Source of the DNA: Pelodera strongyloides | Taxonomy: Eukaryota; Nematoda; Chromadorea; Rhabditida; Rhabditidae | DNA: 64,000 nt | Direction: 5' to 3' | Assembly (NCBI GenBank): GCA_036852015.1 | Contig: JAANDG010000304.1 | Span: forward strand, 1 to 64,000 | In this document: one piece after another, positions 61,077-64,000 of the stretch | Numbering within the stretch: the stretch's first letter is position 1 | Layout: every line of letters begins with the position of its first letter | Notes under the pieces: model-generated | What the model was told of the DNA's origin: nothing | The model's database searches: none | Seen by the model: the letters and a program-made list of their open reading frames with translations, nothing else | Translations under genes and position numbers: made by a program

Positions 61077-61361
61077 CTATTCTCTCTCTCTAGCTCTCTC
61101 GCACATCCTCTCTCTCATTCTCTCTCTCTATCTCTCTCCCTCTCTGAAATGCAATCAAGTTCTGGAATAAAATATCCATCCAACATAGATATCACTGACT
61201 GTCTCTCTGCTTCTGTATGTCCTAGACTCAGCACACTCAAAGACTGTTTGCCTATCAAAACACTGAGAATGAAAGAAAGATACACACAAGTTACCTTTTC
61301 CCGGATACCTCCTTTATCTTCTCTTTCTATGAACTTTTTCGTTCTCCCCCGTCTCTCTCCC

Positions 61362-61425
<64 letters not shown>

Positions 61426-62650
61426 ATCCATCTGTATCTTCCAAAGCCTTCAAATTGTCTGGGACATATACATATGAAACCTTCGCTTGATATCAGGGCT
61501 GGTAATTGTTTCAAAATAGAAAGTTGGAGCTTCTTAACAACGAGACAGGAAATGTTTGTATTATGGGAGATTATGATTTAATCTTTATTCGAAGACGATA
61601 AAGTATTGAGAAACGGAGTTTATATCCAGTGTAGAGGCAACAACTGTTCGAAACCAAAGAGATATTCTAGTAGCTCTAATAAGACAACAGAAAAGGCTCC
61701 AGATATAAAAGAACTAGAAGTAGACGTGTTCCACTGTATCCCATCAGAATATTTCAGATTTTTCCCTTTTCAGATGTTTCCTATTATTTACGAATGGAAA
61801 GACGGCGAAAAACTTAAATCGAATGCGGAATAAGGGCTCTTTTGCTGGGTCGAGTATTGCCATCGGAAGCCTACAAAATCAGGGACAAATGATCACAATG
61901 TATAAGGTAAGGTCCAGTTTTGTATATTTTTACATCTTCTTTTAAGATGTTGAACTTCAGATATCATCGTGCATAGGCCGTACGACGCTATAGGTGCGTC
62001 CACATAAGATGACATGTTGTAATTGACTCACGTAAAATCACTAAAGCTCGGTCAATCCACGAATCCAGCGATTTACGACCTCTTAAGTCAATGGTTGCAA
62101 CTTTACACCGCTCAACACTAAAGAATCAGGAAGAAAATAATTTTGCGATCAGTTCTGGTTCTTTATGGACTATGGATAGAGCTTCCTCGGATTCCTCGTT
62201 CATCATTTACGAATGTTGATTTATTTATGTTCAAGTTTCTAAAAGGACTCTGCTTTTCATCCCGTAGTGGCATAACGGCATACGGCATACGGCATACGTA
62301 ACAACCGTTTCATACACTTGGAATAAAAATTCTTGAGAAGCAACTTAGCATCAGAGAGATTTAGTGACCCACTAGAATTTCATTGATGTATAGTTTAGAA
62401 TTTCCCTCTTTTTTTCTTGTGTTCTTGCCAAATCTTGTTTCTAGTATTATAATCATGGCGGACGCCACATTTATCCGTCAACACTACATGATGAACTATG
62501 CCCATTTTGCTCCAATACTGCACATAATAAACCTGAAAAGCCTAAATTTAGAGCTTCGCATTTCGGGGAACTACCAATTTTAGATTTCAAAACAATGTTC
62601 TTTTTAAGACAAGGAAAAAAGATAACACCCCCAGAATCCCAGAAAGGTAG

Positions 62651-62825
62651 TTAAAGCGGTATAAAGGCCGGGTTTTGAAACGTATGCCGGATACTGTATT
62701 CCCATGCAGTGTATAACTGCGCCATACACATACTGCACGATTTTTTCTCATTATGTTCATTTGCACACAACAAAAGAGCAGTTGTCAAGGACGCGCTTCA
62801 AAAACCGGGTGTTATATCGCTTTAA
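62651..62825. mobile_element. TTAA-bounded MITE, family A-like copy 5
   Basis: TTAA-AGCGGTATAAAGGCCGGGTT...AACCGGGTGTTATATCGCT-TTAA, 175 bp. It has the AGCGG start of the second subgroup but the GGCCGG/TTTTGAAACG block of family A, so it links the two. Confidence 0.85.
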
Positions 62826-63203
62826 TTTGGCTATGAGATCTGTCACAGGCGACACGTGATTTTTTTTGTATGGCAAAATTTTATAAGGTGCACCCCTAAC
62901 GCCTAATTTGATGTGTTAAAGTTTTAGACTATTCTTCCTTCCTTTCTATTTTTATTTTTGTTTTAAGTTAGACAGACCAACATTCTTCAACATTCTTCAA
63001 GACTTTTATTAAACTTCTCTTTTGTTCATTCTTTTGTTTTATCAAATACGGGCCACTCAACGGTTTCTTCTCAAAGAAAAAGAACTTCGGAAAGGAAATG
63101 GGAAATACGGGAAGCTCGATAAAATACGATAAAAAAACGTTTGCCAATATAGTCCTCTAGACTAGACATCAGTGTAAACTAATTAAGAACGCTTGCAATT
63201 AAC

Positions 63204-63366
63204 TTTGAAGCGGAATGGCACGTGGTGTGTAAAACGTACGCGGACAACTGCTTTTCCATGGATTATATACAAATTGAGTTTCATTCTGTGCACATCTAGC
63301 ACAGAAGTATTTGCATACAATTAATGAATGTAGATTTTCAAAAACGCGTTCCCTTCCGCACTAAAA
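63204..63366. mobile_element. MITE (AGCGG type), decayed ends
   Basis: TTTGAAGCGGAATGGCACGTGGTGT on the left and AAAACGCGTTCCCTTCCGC then ACTAAAAT on the right. The TTAA is mutated at both ends; the inner repeat matches 54271-54407. Confidence 0.65.
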
Positions 63367-63530
63367 TATTCGTTACATAACGCATTTTCCCAGTCTTCCT
63401 CCTTTCCATGCGGCTAATTCCGCTGGGAAATTCTAAGATTAAGAGTTCGGAAATTTGGTTCTACTCTGAATTTGAAATAAGGATAATCCCAAAGTAATTT
63501 CCTGCGCTTTCAAAGAAAACTCACACAAAC

Positions 63531-63639
63531 GCTTCCAGTTTCTGACTGGAAGCTGTCCTTGGCCGCAGTAATTCAGAATTGCAACGGCCTGCGTATTTAG
63601 CGTTTCACTCATAATATCTTGTAAGGTCCAAGTATTCAT
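63531..63639 (-). CDS. Possible first exon of an unidentified gene
   Basis: On the minus strand an ATG opens NTWTLQDIMSETLNTQAVAI, NYCGQGQLPVRNWK, then a donor (GTTTGTG) in phase 1. Its codon content is more protein-like than its surroundings. No following exon could be placed in the lower-numbered sequence. Weak. Confidence 0.25.
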
Positions 63640-64000
63640 TGTCCTTTTTATTTATTGTACCAAAAAGTGAAAACTTCATGAAGCGACTATGTCATAGTAC
63701 ACTATACAACATTACTATACAACAACTTCTTGTTTTTCTTTTATGAAAAGAAATAAGTCCTCTTGGAAGAATAACCTAGTGTAAGTGTAGTAAAGAAAAA
63801 GAAACATTTTTTTAATTTCACTCAAGTTCCTCGTTTCATTTTCTCATTTTCCTTCCAAATATTTTCCACATTTCCATTCAAAATTGGCCCCTTTTAATAG
63901 TCGCTGTTCAATGAAAAAGTCAACGTGAAAAGTAGATAAATGCCCATTACGCACTTACGCTTTTAGTGACCAAAACATCCACATAAACTAATTTCACTAT

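Larger units (their letters stand above)
58049..63530. other. Repeat-containing stretch, no supported gene
   Basis: Holds TIIB upstream sequence, MITEs at 59278 and 62651, and CT tracts at 61030-61145 and 61350-61430. Short open frames at 60765-60968 and 61606-61833 (plus) are noted under rejected items. Confidence 0.55.

Noticed and set aside
61606..61833. Plus-strand 75-codon open frame
   Set aside because: Plausible composition, but isolated, with no recognised motif and next to CT repeats.

Overview
This window is eukaryotic and very probably nematode nuclear DNA. It is AT-rich, and its genes are cut into many small exons (28 introns in one gene, 11 in the next-longest series) whose 3' splice sites almost all follow the short nematode consensus TTTCAG. 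Most start codons also sit within a few bases of a 3' splice-acceptor-like sequence, as expected where mRNAs receive a trans-spliced leader. Gene structures were built by hand from conserved protein blocks, splice signals and codon phase. Where every junction keeps phase I am confident; where not, I say so. I cannot name the species.

Plus-strand left half: a small secreted protein ending in a WAP four-disulphide core (7039-8673); farnesyltransferase beta subunit (10320-14516, 12 exons); the ribosome-biogenesis protein CEBPZ/Noc1 (15150-25615, 29 exons). Positions 1-7000 hold no gene I can support, only repeats. 8.8-9.8 kb holds a long CA microsatellite and a GC-rich satellite with a tRNA-Leu-like relic inside.

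Minus-strand middle: a DNAJC4-like J-protein (about 42445-40734) lies 330 bp upstream of a second, unrelated-looking mitochondrial-type J-protein (40403-36659), an operon-like pair. Next comes a small pseudokinase (34983-31456) whose HRD and DFG motifs are replaced by HGS and GFQ. 26.5-31.4 kb is mostly repeats plus one orphan C-terminal exon.

Right half: an intronless cysteine-rich secreted protein broken by one +1 frameshift (43956-45741), flanked at a distance by two inverted copies of a ~95 bp sequence; a very divergent histone H4 with a one-base frameshift in its tail (47667-47977); a BAAT/ACOT-type acyl-CoA thioesterase (52893-48754, minus, 12 exons); and TFIIB (58048-54412, minus, 9 exons). 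From 58 to 64 kb I see repeats and one weak exon candidate.

The genes do not form one pathway: several are housekeeping genes (transcription, ribosome assembly, prenylation, lipid metabolism, mitochondrial chaperones). What ties the window together is its mobile-element load: at least ten short non-autonomous elements bounded by TTAA, with ends of the form AGCG...CGCT or AGGG...CCCT, several lying in introns. They look like one piggyBac-type MITE superfamily.
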